DNA of 51,730 bases from an uncultured Paracoccaceae bacterium (GTDB lineage Bacteria > Pseudomonadota > Alphaproteobacteria > Rhodobacterales > Rhodobacteraceae): positions 1 to 51,730 of the forward strand of contig CALIZF010000034.1 in the NCBI GenBank assembly GCA_938028765.1. Direction: 5' to 3'. Made by a program: the position numbers and the translations under genes. How positions within the stretch are numbered: the stretch's first letter is position 1; the number at the start of each line of letters is the position of its first letter. Below, in pieces: positions 32,929 through 41,351 of the stretch. The notes under the pieces are model-generated. The model did not search any database. It worked only from the letters and a program-made list of their open reading frames with translations, and was not told the origin of the DNA.

Positions 32929-35169
32929 ATGCCCGACAGACGCGAGAGCGACAGCCGAAAACTGCTCAGGCGCCTGCGCGACACGCTCGCGTCGAAGGCC
33001 GAGGGGCAGGCGCGGCTCGACCGGATCGTGGCGCTGATCGCGGAATCGATGCGCACCGAGGTGTGCTCGCTCTACCTCTTCCGCGATCCCGAGACGCTGG
33101 AGCTGGTCGCCACCCGCGGCCTCAGGGGCGAGGCAGTCGGCAAGACGCGGATGCGCCTCGGCGAGGGCCTCGTGGGCCGCACCGCCCGCACCGGCCAACC
33201 GGTGAACACCGGCAACGCACCGGCCGAAAAGGGCTTCCGCTACATGCCCGAGACAGGCGAGGAGATCTATTCATCGTTCCTCGGCGTTCCCGTCCAGCGT
33301 GTGGGCGAGAAACTGGGCGTCCTCGTCGTGCAGTCGAAGGAGGCGCGGCAGTTCTCGGACGACGAGGTCTATGGCCTCGAAGTGGTCGCGATGGTTCTGG
33401 CCGAGATGTCGGAGCTCGGCAGCATGACCGCAGGCGGCGAGGGGCTGCGGGCGCTGCACACCCGGCCAATGATGATCCGCGGCGGATCGGGGCAGGAAGG
33501 CACGGCCGAGGGGCACGTCTGGCTGCACGAGCCGCGCGTCGTCATCACCAATCCCGTGGCCGACGACCCCGAACGGGAACTGGACCGCATCCGCAACGCG
33601 GTGGCGCAGCTGCGCGTGTCCGTCGATGACCTGCTCGGGGCCGAGGCGCTGGACAAGGACCAGCGCGCGGTGCTCGAGGCCTACCGGATGTTCGCCAATT
33701 CCCGCGGCTGGCTGAAGCGGATGGAGGATGACATCCTGCGCGGCCTGTCGGCCGAGGCGGCGGTCGAGAAGGAACAATCCGCCGCGCGGGCGCGCCTCGA
33801 ACAGGTGCCCGACGCCTATCTGCGCGACCGGCTGCACGACCTTGACGACCTGTCGAACCGCCTTCTGCGCATCCTGACCGGCCAAGGCCAGGACACGGGC
33901 GCCGAAATGCCGCCCGATCCGGTGCTGGTCGCGCGCAACATCGGCCCCGCCGAGCTTCTGGACTACGGCCGCCGCCTCAGGGGCGTGGTGCTGGAGGAAG
34001 GGTCGGTCGGCAGCCACGCCGCGATCGTCGCCCGCGCGCTGGCGATCCCGCTGGTGATCCACGCCGACCGCATCACGTCCGAGGCGCTGAACGGCGACCA
34101 CATCCTCGTGGACGGCGACCAGGGAATCGTCCATCTGCGCCCCGACGAGACGGTCGCGGCCGCCTTCCGCGACAAGATCGCCATGCAGACCGAGGCGCAG
34201 AAGCGGTATGCCGTGCTGCGCGCCCTGCCCGCACAGGCGACCTGCGGCACGACCGTCAGCCTGCACATGAACGCTGGCCTGATGGCGGACCTGCCGTCGC
34301 TCGAAGGATCGGGGGCCGAGGGCGTGGGCCTCTTCCGCACCGAGCTGCAATTCCTGATCCGCGCCAACGTGCCCCGGCGGGACGAGCTCGTGCGCCTCTA
34401 CGCCCGGGTGATGGACGCGGCGAAGGGCCGACGCGTCGCCTTCCGGACGCTCGACATCGGGTCGGACAAGGTCCTGCCCTACATGAAGCCGCAGGACGAA
34501 CCGAACCCCGCCATGGGCTGGCGCGCGATCCGGCTGGGTCTCGAACGGCCGGGCATGTTGCAGATGCAGCTTCAGGCGCTGATCCGCGCCGCCGCGGGCC
34601 GCACCCTGACGGTGATGTTCCCCTTCGTCGCCCGGATGGACGAATTCATGGCCGCGCGCGACCATTTCGACCGGGTGCTTGCGCGCGAACGGGCGTTCGG
34701 GCACGACGTTCCGTCCCGGGTCGAGGTTGGTGCGATGCTGGAAACGCCATCGCTGGCCTATGCCCCGCGGGCGTTCTTCGAGGCGACCGACTTCATCTCG
34801 ATCGGCGGAAACGACCTCAAGCAGTTCTTCTTCGCCGCCGACCGCGAGAACGAACGGGTCAGGCGGCGCTACGACACGCTCGATCCCGCGTTCCTGGCCT
34901 TCATCCGCCACATCGTCGACCGCTGCGGCGAGGCGGGCACGCCGCTGTCCTTCTGCGGCGAGGATGCCGGACGGCCGATCGAGGCGGTGGCGCTGGCGGC
35001 GATCGGGCTCCGGACGCTGTCGATGCGGCCGGCGTCGATCGGACCGGTGAAGGCCCTTCTGCGACGGGTCAATCTCGACGAGGCGCGGGAGGTGATCGAC
35101 GCGGCGGTCGCACAGGGCGAACCGACAGCGCGGGACGCGCTGACGCGCTACCTCGCCGCCCTGCCCTGA
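32929..35169 (+). CDS. ptsP: Phosphoenolpyruvate-protein phosphotransferase PtsP (nitrogen PTS EI)
   Basis: A 746-residue Enzyme I of the nitrogen-related PTS. An N-terminal GAF domain (about 20-160: SMRTEVCSLYLFRD, GLVGRTARTGQPVNTGNAP, EEIYSSFLGVPVQ) precedes the PEP-utilising part. The phosphorylated histidine is H363 in GSVGSHAAIVARALAIP; the PEP-binding domain has GAEGVGLFRTELQFL, FRTLDIGSDKVLPYM, and the catalytic C676 in LSFCGEDAG. It passes phosphate to NPr and EIIANtr, with the GAF domain sensing nitrogen state (glutamine in relatives). The ATG at 32929 follows AGGACGGG. Co-transcribed with lysC. Confidence 0.96.
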   Translation: MPDRRESDSRKLLRRLRDTLASKAEGQARLDRIVALIAESMRTEVCSLYLFRDPETLELVATRGLRGEAVGKTRMRLGEGLVGRTARTGQPVNTGNAPAEKGFRYMPETGEEIYSSFLGVPVQRVGEKLGVLVVQSKEARQFSDDEVYGLEVVAMVLAEMSELGSMTAGGEGLRALHTRPMMIRGGSGQEGTAEGHVWLHEPRVVITNPVADDPERELDRIRNAVAQLRVSVDDLLGAEALDKDQRAVLEAYRMFANSRGWLKRMEDDILRGLSAEAAVEKEQSAARARLEQVPDAYLRDRLHDLDDLSNRLLRILTGQGQDTGAEMPPDPVLVARNIGPAELLDYGRRLRGVVLEEGSVGSHAAIVARALAIPLVIHADRITSEALNGDHILVDGDQGIVHLRPDETVAAAFRDKIAMQTEAQKRYAVLRALPAQATCGTTVSLHMNAGLMADLPSLEGSGAEGVGLFRTELQFLIRANVPRRDELVRLYARVMDAAKGRRVAFRTLDIGSDKVLPYMKPQDEPNPAMGWRAIRLGLERPGMLQMQLQALIRAAAGRTLTVMFPFVARMDEFMAARDHFDRVLARERAFGHDVPSRVEVGAMLETPSLAYAPRAFFEATDFISIGGNDLKQFFFAADRENERVRRRYDTLDPAFLAFIRHIVDRCGEAGTPLSFCGEDAGRPIEAVALAAIGLRTLSMRPASIGPVKALLRRVNLDEAREVIDAAVAQGEPTARDALTRYLAALP

Positions 35170-35187
35170 TCCGCCCTGCCCTGATCC

Positions 35188-35445
35188 TCAGTCGAGACGG
35201 AACCGTTTCGCACGGGCCGAGGCGCCCGACACAAGCGTCAGCCGCGACGGTGCGACGCCCAGGGCCTGCGCGAGCAGCCGCCGCGCCGCCGCATTGGCGG
35301 CCCCGTCCGCGGGCGGCGCGGTGACCCGCAGGGCGATTGCGCCCCCCGCCTCCACCACCGCATCGCGCGACGCGCGCGGCGTGACGCGAACCGCGATCAC
35401 GGAACCCGACATTGCGAGATGGCGTAGATCGGCGATCTCGTCCAC
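35188..35445 (-). CDS. DUF167 family protein (YggU)
   Basis: About 85 residues. The DUF167 fold is shown by IAVRVTPRASRDAVVEAGGA, APPADGAANAAARRLLAQAL and GVAPSRLTLVSGASARAKRF. Homologues begin with an ADLRHLA-like segment before this, which places the start upstream of the ATG at 35412. I chose the GTG at 35445, preceded by GAGGG; the ATG at 35487 would add 14 residues (MPGQPQKQSVARGS). Function unknown; members bind nucleotides or associate with cell-division genes in other taxa. Divergent from the next gene, convergent with ptsP by an 18-base gap. Confidence 0.8.
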   Translation of the reverse strand: MDEIADLRHLAMSGSVIAVRVTPRASRDAVVEAGGAIALRVTAPPADGAANAAARRLLAQALGVAPSRLTLVSGASARAKRFRLD

Positions 35446-35568
35446 GGACCCTCGTGCAACGGACTGTTTCTGTGGTTGGCCAGGCATAACGCAATGCTGC
35501 CCGATTGCGCGCAAGCCCGGATCACGAAAAGCTGGCAGGAAGTGACCGATCACGACGCCGGAATGCCC

Positions 35569-36525
35569 ATGCTCACCGCCGAAGCCCCCGCCGATGCCGC
35601 CGCCGCGACCGACCGCGCGAGCTGGCTTGCCTGCCTCGAGGCCATCGCCGAGGACGGGGGCTATCTCGAACCGCTGGGGGCGCGGCACTGGGCCTTCTTT
35701 CACGACGACAGCCCGACCCTTCTGATGACCTTCGAGACGGTCGAGACGATCCGCGCCCGCCTGCCGGGCCAGATGCCGTTCGGCTGGACGCTGGCGAAGG
35801 CCCGCGGCTGGTCGCACCTGTGCTTGATCGCGGATGGCATGACCTGGTGGCGCGATCCGGCGGTGTGGGGCTATGTAGACCGCCTGGTGGACGATGCGTT
35901 CTTTGAGGATTTCGACCGCGTCTGCCTCTACGGTGCCGGCGCGGGCGGCTATGCGGCCGCGGCGTTTTCGGTCGCCGCACCCGGCGCGGCGGTGCTGGCG
36001 CTGGCGCCGCGCGCCACACTGGAACCGGCCGTCGCGGGCTGGGACGGTCGCGACAGGGCCGCGCGGCGGCTGGACTTCACCAGCCGCTACGGCTTCGCCC
36101 CCGACATGACCGAGGGCGCGGGGCGCGTGTTCGTGGTGTTCGATCCGGCCGAGCCGCTCGATGCGATGCACGCGGCCCTCTACCGGCGGCCCTGGATGGT
36201 GCCGCTGCCCGCGCGTCGGATCGGCCCGGACCCCGAAACGGCGCTGGCGCAGATGGGGGCGCTGACGCCCCTGGTCGAGGCGGCGGTCGAGGACCGGCTG
36301 ACACCGGTCCTCTGGGCGCGGCTGTGGCGCGGCCGGCGCGACCATGCGCCCTGGCTGCGCGCCATGCAGGCCGTTCTCGCACAGGGCCCCTCGCGTCGGC
36401 GCGAAGGCGTGTTCTGCCGCGCGGCGCTCGCCCGGCTGAACATCCGACGCCTCCGCCGCCGCCTGACCGAGATCGAGGCGGCGCTGGCCGCCGAGGGCGT
36501 GGGCCTGCCGCCGACGCGCGGTTGA
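35569..36525 (+). CDS. Conserved Rhodobacterales protein with alpha/beta-hydrolase-like elbow
   Basis: About 318 residues with no signal or membrane segment. A conserved Rhodobacterales family; I do not know a function. Visible features: EDGGYLEPLGARHWAFFHDD at the start, LLMTFETVETIRAR, AKARGWSHLCLIADGMTWWR, VDRLVDDAFFEDFDRVCLYG, then GAGAGGYAAAAFSVAAPG, which resembles the nucleophile-elbow turn of alpha/beta hydrolases but with Gly in place of Ser; it ends in an Arg-rich tail. Homologues are sometimes labelled as phosphoadenosine-phosphosulfate-related, without support in this sequence. Start uncertain: ATG at 35569 (GGA six bases upstream) preferred over ATG 35563 and GTG 35542. Confidence 0.7.
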   Translation: MLTAEAPADAAAATDRASWLACLEAIAEDGGYLEPLGARHWAFFHDDSPTLLMTFETVETIRARLPGQMPFGWTLAKARGWSHLCLIADGMTWWRDPAVWGYVDRLVDDAFFEDFDRVCLYGAGAGGYAAAAFSVAAPGAAVLALAPRATLEPAVAGWDGRDRAARRLDFTSRYGFAPDMTEGAGRVFVVFDPAEPLDAMHAALYRRPWMVPLPARRIGPDPETALAQMGALTPLVEAAVEDRLTPVLWARLWRGRRDHAPWLRAMQAVLAQGPSRRREGVFCRAALARLNIRRLRRRLTEIEAALAAEGVGLPPTRG

Positions 36526-36698
36526 TCCGGGCGGCCGCGCGCCGCGATCGGGTCCCCGGTCGTGCGTCGATGCTGCCGCGGCGCGGCCGCCCCGGGGTCA
36601 AACGCCCGTCACGGGCACGCCGCCGTCGTGCGGTGCCCCCTTGCCCGCCGGAGCCCCCTCGGGCATGAACCTGCGACGACAGGACAAAGCCCTTCGCC

Positions 36699-37175
36699 AT
36701 GACCCGCCTCTGCGCCATCGACATCGACGACCGCGGCCTTGCCCCACCGACCCCCGCGATCGAGCAGGAGCGCCGGGTGGCGATCTTCGACCTTCTCGAG
36801 GACAACAGTTTCACCCTGCCCCCGCGCGACGGGCGGACGATCCCCGACGGCCCCTACCGACTTCACCTCGCGATCCGCGAGGGCCGTCTGGTGTTCGACG
36901 TGGCGACCGAAGGCGCCGAGAAGGTGGGAGAATTCCACCTGTCCCTCGGACCGTTCCGGCAGGTGGTGAAGGATTACTTCCAAATCTGCGAGTCCTATTT
37001 CGATGCGGTCAAGCGGTTGCCGCCCAGCCAGATCGAGGCGATCGACATGGCCCGGCGGGGCATCCACAACGAAGGCGCGCGGGTGCTGATGGAACGTCTG
37101 GACGGCAAGGCGGTGGTCGACATCGACACCGCCCGGCGCCTCTTCACCCTCATCTGCGTCCTGCATTGGGGGTAA
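36699..37175 (+). CDS. UPF0262 family protein
   Basis: A 158-residue soluble protein of the UPF0262 family, restricted mainly to alphaproteobacteria. Signatures: IEQERRVAIFDLLEDNSFTL, GPYRLHLAIREGRLVFDV, LSLGPFRQVVKDYFQICESY and the near-invariant DMARRGIHNEGARVLMERL. Function unknown. The stop TAA overlaps no gene but stands 2 bases before the GTG of the phosphatase gene, so the two are translationally linked; the same pair is conserved in Rhizobiales and Rhodobacterales. Confidence 0.92.
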   Translation: MTRLCAIDIDDRGLAPPTPAIEQERRVAIFDLLEDNSFTLPPRDGRTIPDGPYRLHLAIREGRLVFDVATEGAEKVGEFHLSLGPFRQVVKDYFQICESYFDAVKRLPPSQIEAIDMARRGIHNEGARVLMERLDGKAVVDIDTARRLFTLICVLHWG

Positions 37176-37177
37176 CC

Positions 37178-37657
37178 GTGGCCGCCTTTCCGCAGGCCGT
37201 CCTGTTCTGCTGCGACCACAACGCGGTCCGCTCGGCCATGGCCGAGGGGCTGATGAAGCGGCTCTACGGGCAGCGGGCCTATGTGCAGTCGGCCGGCGTG
37301 TCGAACGACCTCGAGATCGACGGCTTCGCGATCGCGGTCTGCAAGGAATGGGGCGTGGAACTCGCCCGCCACCGGTCGCGCAGCTTCGAGGAGATGCAGG
37401 GCCTCGGCGAAAGCCTCGACGGGTTCGACCTGATCGTGGCGCTGTCGCCGGCCAGCCAGCGGCAGGCGCTGGAGCGTACCCGGCATTCGCACACCGCGGT
37501 CGAATACTGGCCGATCCTCGACCCGACCGCGATCGGCGAGGGCCGCGAGGCGAAACTGGTGGCCTATCGCCAGGCGCGCGACCAGATCCGCGACCGGATG
37601 ATCGCCCGGTTCGGCCCGCCGACCGCGGCAGACATGCCGGCCGTCCGCGGCGGCTGA
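37178..37657 (+). CDS. Low molecular weight phosphatase family protein
   Basis: A 159-residue protein of the LMW-PTP/arsenate reductase fold. The P-loop CDHNAVRS gives the CX5RS signature (C12 to R18, S19); the general-acid aspartate probably lies in YWPILDPTA. This short form with a long C-terminal helix (QARDQIRDRMIARF) is the one paired with UPF0262 in alphaproteobacteria; it may be a phosphotyrosine phosphatase or have lost that role. Start is a GTG at 37178, with GGGGG at the end of the UPF0262 gene as ribosome site. It is not near ars genes. Confidence 0.88.
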   Translation: MAAFPQAVLFCCDHNAVRSAMAEGLMKRLYGQRAYVQSAGVSNDLEIDGFAIAVCKEWGVELARHRSRSFEEMQGLGESLDGFDLIVALSPASQRQALERTRHSHTAVEYWPILDPTAIGEGREAKLVAYRQARDQIRDRMIARFGPPTAADMPAVRGG

Positions 37658-37821
37658 GGCCTGCAGCTTTTCCATGTCCGCCGCGCGGCCGGCGGGCCGA
37701 TGCTGCGGCGACCCCCGGGCCCGCCTGGCATCCGCCGGACCGGCACCGCTGCTGAAATCGCCCGGACATCATGGCCTTGCGCCGGAATCCAGAACGTCCG
37801 CGCGAAGCTTGGCCAGGCAGT

Positions 37822-38379
37822 TCATCGGGCCGGAGGGGCGGGCAGATCGAAGGCGGCTTCGGGCATCAGGCGGGCGCGCAGGCGTTCCAGCCGCCACCCG
37901 CCCCCGGGCCGGGGGACGGCGTGCCAGCGGCTTTCGACGCCGGGGGCCCCGCCGCGGTCGGGCGTCATCAGGAACCCGGTCGCCCGCCCGCCGCCCGCCT
38001 CGGCCGCGAGCTGCAGCCGGCGCAGCGGCGTCAGGCCCGGCGGGGCGGCAAGATCGGCCACCACCGCCCCGACCGCGCCCGACCGCAGCGCCTCTTCCAT
38101 CGTCCACAAAAGGTCGGCCGCCTTCGGGCAGGCTGCGAGGATCAGCCGGCCGGGATCGAGGAAGGCCGCCAGCCCTGGCGGATAGGGCAGCGCGCGGTCC
38201 CAGGCCGGATGCGCCCAGAGGACCGGCCCGGCGGCGCGCGCGGCCAGCATCACCGCCAGCGTCCGCCGCGCCGGCCCGCACAGTTCATGCACCCGCCCCG
38301 ACGCGACGCCGACCGCGTCGGTCAGCGACAGCATCGGGCGGGGGCGGGCAGGCATCGCCGTGGCAGCAGGCAGCAACAT
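37822..38379 (-). CDS. imuA: ImuA-like RecA-related protein, SOS-controlled, orphan
   Basis: A 185-residue protein of the Rhodobacterales ImuA type. Homology is in HELCGPARRTLAVMLAARAA, FLDPGRLILAACPKAADLLW, TMEEALRSGAVGAVVADLAA and TPLRRLQLAAEAGG, ending in GVESRWHAVPRPGGGWRLE. ImuA normally works with ImuB and DnaE2 in error-prone repair; neither is adjacent here. The P-loop region GPARRTLA lacks the GKT lysine, so ATP binding is doubtful, as in other ImuA proteins. A perfect GTTC-N7-GTTC LexA box ends 17 bases before the start, which strongly supports the gene being real and damage-induced. Start ATG at 38379 has no clear ribosome site; later ATGs at 38355 and 38334 are possible. Confidence 0.75.
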   Translation of the reverse strand: MLLPAATAMPARPRPMLSLTDAVGVASGRVHELCGPARRTLAVMLAARAAGPVLWAHPAWDRALPYPPGLAAFLDPGRLILAACPKAADLLWTMEEALRSGAVGAVVADLAAPPGLTPLRRLQLAAEAGGGRATGFLMTPDRGGAPGVESRWHAVPRPGGGWRLERLRARLMPEAAFDLPAPPAR

Positions 38380-38395
38380 GGCGCAATGGTAGGAT

Positions 38396-38410
38396 GTTCC
38401 CCGTGCGTTC
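38396..38410. promoter_or_regulatory. SOS box (LexA site), GTTC-N7-GTTC
   Basis: GTTCCCCGTGCGTTC matches the direct-repeat LexA consensus of Rhodobacter and other alphaproteobacteria exactly. It is 17 bases upstream of the imuA-like gene read leftward and 70 bases upstream of the aldo/keto reductase read rightward; the short distance favours control of imuA. Confidence 0.8.
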
Positions 38411-38480
38411 TCAAGTTGCCGCTTGCCCGCACCGTTCCCGTCGCTAGGGTCGGCGCGCTGCGAACAGGAAGGGATGGCCG

Positions 38481-39524
38481 ATGGAGCGGATGACGCTGGG
38501 TCGGACGGGAATCGCCGTTTCGGCCTTCTGCCTTGGCACGATGACCTGGGGCAACCAGAACACCGAGGACGAGGCCCATGCCCAGATCGACATGGCGCTG
38601 GACCATGGCGTGGACTTCCTCGATACCGCCGAGATGTATCCGACCCAGCCCGTGCGGGCCGAGACGGTCGGCCGGACGGAAGAGATCATCGGCGCCTGGC
38701 TCGCGCGCACCGGGCGGCGGGGCGACGTGGTGATCGCCACGAAGATCACCGGTGCCGGCAACCCGCATGTGCGCGCGGGCGCGCCGATCACGCCAGGCAC
38801 GCTGCGCGCGGCCTGCGAAGCCTCGCTGAAGCGGCTGCGGACCGACGTGATCGACCTCTACCAGCTGCACTGGCCCAACCGGGGCAGCTATCACTTCCGC
38901 CAGAACTGGACCTTCAACCCCGCCCGGCAGGATCGCGCCGCGACGCAGGCCCACATGGCCGAGATCGTCGAGGCCGCGGGCCGGCTGGTGACCGAGGGCA
39001 AGATCCGCGCCTTCGGCGTCTCGAACGAAAGCGCCTGGGGCACCGCGGAATGGCTGCGCCATGGGACGCGAGCGGGCGGGCCGCGGGTGGCGACGATCCA
39101 GAACGAATATTCGCTGCTCTGCCGGCACTGGGACACCGACCTGGCCGAGCTCTGCCACCATGAGGAGGTGACGCTTCTGGCCTTCTCGCCGCTGGCCGGA
39201 GGCCTCTTGTCGGGCAAGTATGCCGGCGACGTGACGCCCGAGGGCACGCGGCGGGCGCTGACGCCCGACCTCGGCGGGCGGATCACGCCGCAGGTCTTCC
39301 CCGCGGTCGCGGCCTATCTCGGCGTGGCGGCGCGGCACGGCCTCAACCCCTGCCAGATGGCGCTCGCCTGGGTGCGCACGCGGCCTGTGCCCGTGATCCC
39401 GATCCTCGGCGCGACAAGCCTGCAGCAGCTGCGCACGAACCTCGGCGCGGCCGAGCTGCGGCTGAACGCCGAAGTGCTGGACGAGATCGAGGCGGTCCGG
39501 CGTGACCATCCGATGCCCTACTGA
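38481..39524 (+). CDS. Aldo/keto reductase, Tas-like
   Basis: A 347-residue TIM-barrel NADPH reductase of the Tas/AKR group. It has MTLGRTGIAVSAFCLGTMTW, DHGVDFLDTAEMYP with the catalytic D and Y, VVIATKITGAGNP with the catalytic Lys, LYQLHWPNRGSYHF with the His, and FGVSNESAWGTAEWLR. Substrate unknown; such enzymes reduce aldehydes or sugars. AGGAAGGG lies 9 bases before the ATG; another ATG at 38474 is out of frame. It overlaps the next lipoprotein gene by one base (TGATG). Confidence 0.92.
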   Translation: MERMTLGRTGIAVSAFCLGTMTWGNQNTEDEAHAQIDMALDHGVDFLDTAEMYPTQPVRAETVGRTEEIIGAWLARTGRRGDVVIATKITGAGNPHVRAGAPITPGTLRAACEASLKRLRTDVIDLYQLHWPNRGSYHFRQNWTFNPARQDRAATQAHMAEIVEAAGRLVTEGKIRAFGVSNESAWGTAEWLRHGTRAGGPRVATIQNEYSLLCRHWDTDLAELCHHEEVTLLAFSPLAGGLLSGKYAGDVTPEGTRRALTPDLGGRITPQVFPAVAAYLGVAARHGLNPCQMALAWVRTRPVPVIPILGATSLQQLRTNLGAAELRLNAEVLDEIEAVRRDHPMPY

Positions 39525-39853
39525 TGCGCGCGCGGACCCTGCTTGTCCTTCTGGCGCTGGCCGCCTGCCGCGCAACGCCCGAGGCCCCGGTGCCGGAGCC
39601 GGTCGGCGCGGCGCGGATCGAGGCGGAACGGGCGGCCTGCGAACGCGCGGGGGGCAGCCTGCAGGCCGCGGCGGGATCCCGGCTGGCCTGCGTACGGCCG
39701 ATGCGGGATGCCGGGAAGCAGTGCCGCGCGGCCGGCGACTGCGAGGGCGCCTGCCTCGCGCGGTCGATGACCTGTGCGCCCTTCGCGCCGCTGTTCGGCT
39801 GCCACGAGGTGCTGACACCCGCGGGGGCCCGGGTGACCGAATGCCTCGACTGA
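39524..39853 (+). CDS. Cysteine-rich lipoprotein of unknown function
   Basis: A 109-residue lipoprotein. LLVLLALAAC is a clean signal with lipobox LAAC (C15). The mature part has eight further cysteines (39, 56, 67, 73, 77, 84, 93, 107), enough for four disulfides, in an Ala/Arg-rich background; CRAAGDCEGACLARSMTC is the densest stretch. I do not recognise a named family. Start ATG overlaps the reductase stop by one base, and its end overlaps the lipocalin-like gene by 13 bases, so the three genes are translated together. Confidence 0.75.
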   Translation: MRARTLLVLLALAACRATPEAPVPEPVGAARIEAERAACERAGGSLQAAAGSRLACVRPMRDAGKQCRAAGDCEGACLARSMTCAPFAPLFGCHEVLTPAGARVTECLD

Positions 39854-40341
39854 TCGCGGCGGCCCTCCTCGCGGCTGCCTGCGCGGTCCCGCCGGCGCCC
39901 GCGCCCGCGCCCGCCTTCCGCAACGCCCGCGCGCCGATCTGGTCGGCGGCGGCGCTCGACCCTGCGCGGCTCGCCGGCACCTGGCGTCAGGCGGCGGCCT
40001 TCGCCGCGCCGGGGGCGGCCCCCTGCCAGCGGGCCAGTGTCGCATTCGGGCCGCAGGGCACCCACGTGACCGGAACGATCTGCGGGGCGGACGGGCCGCG
40101 GGCAGTCGCGAGCCGGGTCGCAACGGTCGGGCCGGGGCGGTTTTCGGTCGCGGGCGAGGCGGCGCCCTGGTGGGTGCTGTGGCTCGATGCCGATGCCCGC
40201 ACGCTGGTGATCGGGACGCCGGACGGACGGTTCGGCGCGGTCTTCGACCGCGGCGCGATCCCGGCCGACCGCCTGGCGGCGGCGCGTGCGGTGCTGGACT
40301 GGAACGGCTACGACCTGTCGCGCCTCGTCATCCTGCGCTGA
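39841..40341 (+). CDS. Lipocalin-like lipoprotein
   Basis: A 166-residue lipoprotein. The signal ends LIAAALLAAACAV, with C15 as the lipidation site. The mature part has LAGTWRQAAAFAAPG, the GxW motif that opens the lipocalin barrel, then strands FSVAGEAAPWWVLWLDADAR and FGAVFDRGAIPAD. It resembles small bacterial lipocalins (Blc-like) that bind lipids at the outer membrane. Start ATG at 39841 lies inside the preceding cysteine-rich gene (13-base overlap). Its 3' end overlaps the convergent XRE gene by 14 bases. Confidence 0.78.
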   Translation: MPRLIAAALLAAACAVPPAPAPAPAFRNARAPIWSAAALDPARLAGTWRQAAAFAAPGAAPCQRASVAFGPQGTHVTGTICGADGPRAVASRVATVGPGRFSVAGEAAPWWVLWLDADARTLVIGTPDGRFGAVFDRGAIPADRLAAARAVLDWNGYDLSRLVILR

Positions 40342-41194
40342 CCTGCGCGCGCACCGCGCGCAGATGGCCCGGGACCGCGCGCGCCGCAACCGCGGCCTCG
40401 CGCACGAGGTCGTCGAAATGGCGGGTGAACCCGTCCACCCGGACCGAATCGCGGAAGGCAAGGTAGTAGCGCCCGAGATACAGCACCGCGAAGAGAGGCC
40501 CGAATACCGTCACCGGCGCCGACCACAGCCGCCGCGCATCGAAGAGGTAGAGCCGCAGCGAGGGATAGAGCTGTTCGGCCAGCGCGATCATGTGGTCGAG
40601 CTGCGCGGCCCGCGTCGCCGGATCGAGCCCGGCGTAATAGCCCGCTCCGGCCGCGAGGCAGTCGAGCTCGTGCAGCGGCATCGCGATCTCGTAGTCCGAC
40701 CGCGCGGCGCGCATCCACGCGAGCCTGTCCTCGGACGCGCCGATCGCCTGCTCCGCCGTCTTGCCCAGATGCGGCCCGTATTCCCACCGCAACATCGCGC
40801 GGGTCTTCAGCATGTCGGGCAGCGTCGCGGGGACGTGGCGGATCTTGTAGCCGGCCGCCTCGCGGTGCCAGGCGAAGATCGTCTCGTCGATCAGGGCGCG
40901 GGGCGCTTCGGTCATGGTCAGGGCTGCGGCCAGCAGTTCCGCCGGGCGCTCGCGCCGGTCGGTCAGGCCCAGAAGCCAGTCGGCCGATACGCCGAGCGCG
41001 CGGGCGCATTCGGCGGCCACCTGCGCGTTCGGCAGCCGGGTGGAGTCGCCCGCAAGGAGGGCCGAGATGGTGGACCGGTCCACCCCGGCGGCCCGCGCCA
41101 GCGCCGCCTGCGACAGGCGCGCCTCGGCCAGCGCGCGGGACAGCCGCTGCCGGAACAGGGCGGCGCGGTCGCGCTTGTCGTTTTCGGTCACCAT
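40328..41194 (-). CDS. XRE-family transcriptional regulator
   Basis: A 288-residue regulator. The HTH is at about residues 12-75 (ALAEARLSQAALARAAGVDR then STISALLAGDSTRLPNA, ending SADWLLGLT). The rest is helical, without a known small-molecule domain; LYLFDARRLWSAPVTVFGPL and YLGRYYLAFRDS are conserved within a Rhodobacterales family. Start ATG at 41194; a longer frame to 41353 is excluded by the divergent desaturase promoter. It probably controls the divergent fatty-acid desaturase gene and itself. The 3' end runs 14 bases into the lipocalin-like gene. Confidence 0.85.
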   Translation of the reverse strand: MVTENDKRDRAALFRQRLSRALAEARLSQAALARAAGVDRSTISALLAGDSTRLPNAQVAAECARALGVSADWLLGLTDRRERPAELLAAALTMTEAPRALIDETIFAWHREAAGYKIRHVPATLPDMLKTRAMLRWEYGPHLGKTAEQAIGASEDRLAWMRAARSDYEIAMPLHELDCLAAGAGYYAGLDPATRAAQLDHMIALAEQLYPSLRLYLFDARRLWSAPVTVFGPLFAVLYLGRYYLAFRDSVRVDGFTRHFDDLVREAAVAARAVPGHLRAVRAQVSAG

Positions 41195-41238
41195 CGTTGC
41201 TTTCCGTCGCCATCCGTGACCATCGGTTGCGCATATAC

Positions 41239-41266
41239 AGGATAACGCACCAGCCGTGTCTATCCT
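41239..41266. promoter_or_regulatory. Inverted repeat in the XRE/desaturase divergent region
   Basis: AGGATA and TATCCT flank 16 bases between the two divergent genes, in a locally AT-richer stretch that also has GCATATACAG. It is a candidate operator for the XRE regulator. Confidence 0.4.
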
Positions 41267-41351
41267 ATGATCTGCAGCAAGCCTGCAGGGCCAGGCGGAC
41301 GGTTGCAGCAGGCACGGCGGACTTGCCGTCGCGGAACGGGCGGGGGCAGGC

